Source: Hymenobacter metallilatus
Lineage (GTDB): Bacteria; Bacteroidota; Bacteroidia; Cytophagales; Hymenobacteraceae
DNA length: 64,000 nt
Reading direction: 5' to 3'
Assembly (NCBI RefSeq): GCF_003944705.1
Contig: NZ_RWIS01000014.1
Location: 62,001 to 126,000, forward strand
Shown: piece by piece, positions 62,013-64,000 of the stretch
Layout: each line of letters begins with the position of its first letter
Numbering within the stretch: position 1 is the stretch's first letter
Notes under the pieces: model-generated
The model's database searches: none
What the model was told of the DNA's origin: nothing
What the model saw: the letters and a program-made list of their open reading frames with translations, nothing else
Position numbers and translations under genes: made by a program

Positions 62013-63176
62013 GTGGACGAGGCGCTGCTGCTACGCCGCGAGGAAGTAGTCCGAAAGCTGCCGTTGGTGCCGCGCGCGCAGGACCTTGCCCTGTGGATGA
62101 AGCTTGACCGCGACCTGGTCATCCGGCCATTGGGCCGGGAGCCTGCCGGGCCGGAACGCATAGCAGGGGAATTGCGCTACGACTCGCTGGCCAAAGAGAT
62201 GGAGCCTTACCGGACGCTTACGACTACGGTGCGCTACCACGGCCACCCCTACCGGCTGGTGCTGCGCAGCTCGCTCGTGGAAAGCGAGGACCTGTTGGCG
62301 GCCATTGGGGTGGCGCAGGCGGGGCTGCTGGTGGTGCTGCTCGGCGGGCTGGTGCTGGTGCAGCAGCGCGTGGCCCGCCGCCTGTGGCGGCCGTTCTACG
62401 AAACGCTGGCCCAACTGCGTCGCTTCCGCCTCGACCAGCGCGTGCCGGTGGAGCTGACGCCGTCGCCCACACTGGAATTCCAGGAGCTCAACGCCGCCCT
62501 GACCGACTTGCTTACCCAGCATCGCCGGCTGTACCACAGCCAGAAAGAATTCACCGAGAACGCGGCGCACGAGATGCAGACGCCCCTGGCCGTGCAGCAC
62601 ACCAAGCTGGAGCTGTTGGCCCAGCAGCCCAATTTGGGCGAAGCGCAAGCCCAGCACATCGGAGCCTTGCTGGACGTCACGCAGCGGCTGGCCCGACTGA
62701 ATCGCAGCCTGCTGCTGCTGGCTCGTCTCGAAAACCAGCAATTTACCGCCGACGAGGAAGTGGACCTGCGGCGGGTGCTGACCACCATTGTCAAGCAATT
62801 ACAGGAAGAAATCGAAGCCGCGCAGTTGAACGTGCAGCTCGCGGCCGACCATCCCGTGTGGCTGCGGGGCAACTCGACGCTGCTGGAGATTTTGGTGAGC
62901 AACCTGGTCGTGAACGCCATCCGGCACAACCAAACCGGGGGGGCAATTGCGGTGACGCTCACGCCGCAACGCCTGACGGTGGCAAATACCGGACGGGCCG
63001 CGGCCCTGCCCGCCGGCCGGGAATTTGCCCGCTTCCGCAAGGATGCCTTGAGCGCCCCCGGTGGCGTCGGGCTGGGGCTGGCCATTTCGCGTCAAATCTG
63101 CGACACGTGCGGCCTGCAATTAGCCTACGACTTCGAGGTGCCCAACTGGCACCGCTTCACGGTGAGTTGGACCTGA
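62013..63176 (+). CDS. Histidine kinase, N-terminally truncated by the transposon
   Basis: 387 residues as written from the GTG at 62013, but protein homology with the kinase at 40478-41773 begins a few codons earlier (LYYADVDEALLLRREE against LYFTDVDDALVLRREE) and stops at the transposon repeat; an in-frame TAG lies at 61986. About 42 N-terminal residues, including the first membrane helix, and any response regulator are missing. H-box FTENAAHEMQTPLAVQHT and ATPase motifs (NLVVNAIRHNQTG, GGVGLGLAISRQIC) are intact. It is probably non-functional as a membrane sensor. Confidence 0.85.
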   Translation: MDEALLLRREEVVRKLPLVPRAQDLALWMKLDRDLVIRPLGREPAGPERIAGELRYDSLAKEMEPYRTLTTTVRYHGHPYRLVLRSSLVESEDLLAAIGVAQAGLLVVLLGGLVLVQQRVARRLWRPFYETLAQLRRFRLDQRVPVELTPSPTLEFQELNAALTDLLTQHRRLYHSQKEFTENAAHEMQTPLAVQHTKLELLAQQPNLGEAQAQHIGALLDVTQRLARLNRSLLLLARLENQQFTADEEVDLRRVLTTIVKQLQEEIEAAQLNVQLAADHPVWLRGNSTLLEILVSNLVVNAIRHNQTGGAIAVTLTPQRLTVANTGRAAALPAGREFARFRKDALSAPGGVGLGLAISRQICDTCGLQLAYDFEVPNWHRFTVSWT

Positions 63177-63197
63177 GCCCTTTCTCCAGCACTTTTT

Positions 63198-64000
63198 ATG
63201 CAAAATTCAATAGGCTGGGGAGCACTCAGCATGCTGCTGGGCCTGGTGGCAAGTGGCTGTCAATCGAATAGCCGAGCCGACCAGCCGACGGCTGTTGCAC
63301 GGCCCGTGAAAGCACTGCTTTACCTGGAGCGGACGATAGCACTGCCCCAGGTAAAAGGTGGGTTCGACCTGATGGCCCTGGATGCCGCCGGTCAGCGGCT
63401 ATTCGTAGCCGCCGAAGACAATCACAGCGTCGAAGCAGTGAACGTGGGCACTGGCCGCGCCCTGGCCAGTCTGCCCGGCTTTGCGGAGCCCAAGTGGGTG
63501 GTGTACCGGCCCGAAGGAAATTGCCTGTTCGTCTCAACGGGCGGCGACGGGCGCGTCACCGAGCTGGACGGTGCCACGTATCAGCGGGTACGTACCTATG
63601 CCTTCCGCGAGGCCTGCAACAACCTGCGCTTCGACAGCGCGGCGCACCAGTTAGTTGTGGGTGTGGGCAAAAGCTTTGGGGCCCTTGGGCTGCTGGATGT
63701 GGCTCACCACGTCAAGACCGGCGAAATCCCCTTGGCGGGCTACGCCAAGCAGTTCGAGCTGGACGGCCGGCGGGTATACGTCAACGAGCCGGCCCTTAAT
63801 CAGGTCGAGGTGATTGACCGGCAAACCCGGAAAAGCATCGCGACCTGGCCGGTCACGGGGGGAGGCCAGAATATCCCGATGGCGCTGGATGGTGCGCACC
63901 ACCGGCTTTTTGTGGCCTGTGCGCCGGGTCGGCTGGTGGTGTTCGCCACCCCGGGCGGTCGCCAGGTGGCCAGCTTGCCCATCAGTCCCGGTGCCGACGG
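63198..64000 (+). CDS. YncE-like lipoprotein, 3' end outside window
   Basis: Open to the right edge (267 codons visible) from the ATG of MQNSIGWGAL. Lipoprotein signal LLGLVASGC. The repeats are near-identical to those of the gene at 31208-32242: AGQRLFVAAEDNHSVEAVNV, CLFVSTGGDGRVTELDGATY, YVNEPALNQVEVIDRQTRK. It starts 21 bp after the truncated kinase gene, so kinase and lipoprotein form one unit here. Confidence 0.88.
   Translation, partial: MQNSIGWGALSMLLGLVASGCQSNSRADQPTAVARPVKALLYLERTIALPQVKGGFDLMALDAAGQRLFVAAEDNHSVEAVNVGTGRALASLPGFAEPKWVVYRPEGNCLFVSTGGDGRVTELDGATYQRVRTYAFREACNNLRFDSAAHQLVVGVGKSFGALGLLDVAHHVKTGEIPLAGYAKQFELDGRRVYVNEPALNQVEVIDRQTRKSIATWPVTGGGQNIPMALDGAHHRLFVACAPGRLVVFATPGGRQVASLPISPGAD

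Overview
The window looks like about 64 kb of a mobile accessory replicon (plasmid or integrated element) from a GC-rich member of the Bacteroidota, most likely a Hymenobacter-like Cytophagales. The evidence is the Bacteroidota-type mobilisation genes at the left edge (TraG-like C-terminus, DUF3945/DUF4099 protein, toprim protein), the absence of Shine-Dalgarno sites, -7 boxes of the TAnnTTTG type, and protein families typical of that phylum (DUF6428, split YeeE/YedE, TolC/RND sets). The organism is inferred from these features; no rRNA or tRNA gene is present to test it.

Layout. (1) 1-6.4 kb: mobilisation backbone, interrupted by an AT-richer orphan (506-2209, minus) with a PD-(D/E)XK-like motif. 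(2) 6.4-17.7 kb, minus: a reduced-sulfur cluster with a SoxB-like thiosulfohydrolase, MFS carrier, DsrE-like protein, porin, TsdA-like dihaem cytochrome, both halves of a YeeE/YedE system, methyltransferase, rhodanese, MBL-rhodanese fusion and TauE exporter, headed by an ArsR-family repressor with matching operator motifs before itself and before TauE. (3) 17.9-25.8 kb, plus: a VIT-family carrier, then an RND efflux set (TolC, RND pump, adaptor) and a TlpA-type thioredoxin, closed by a strong terminator. (4) 26.3-32.2 kb and 42.5-52.1 kb, minus: two arms of a fluoride-response island. Each of two fluoride (crcB-motif) riboswitches precedes a gene set. The first precedes CLC-F, DUF190 and NhaA. 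The second precedes a small membrane protein, a YjiK-like protein, a PAP2 phosphatase, an EamA carrier, enolase and a PepSY-like protein. Between them lie CrcB, a diverged CrcB-like protein, UspA, two more PAP2 phosphatases and a plus-strand pair of paralogous membrane lipoproteins. (5) 32.4-42.5 kb: an AT-richer insert with a tandem CxxC miniprotein next to a PD-(D/E)XK protein, then a second RND efflux operon and its two-component system. (6) 52.2-57.7 kb, minus: a nine-gene arsenic operon (ArsR, DUF6428, phosphoesterase, carrier, GNAT, ACR3, UspA, ArsC). (7) 57.7-62.0 kb: a Tn3-family transposon core (TnpA, serine resolvase, small orphan, right 38-bp terminal repeat). (8) 62.0-64 kb: a histidine kinase beheaded at the transposon end, followed by a lipoprotein; both are paralogues of genes at 40.5-41.8 and 31.2-32.2 kb.

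Together these are toxic-anion and thiol stress modules (fluoride, arsenic, thiosulfate/sulfide, efflux) loaded on a mobile backbone. The most interesting parts are the riboswitch-controlled fluoride island, with its own enolase and a CrcB-like protein lacking the usual signature, and the ArsR-headed sulfur cluster combining SoxB-like and TsdA-like enzymes.
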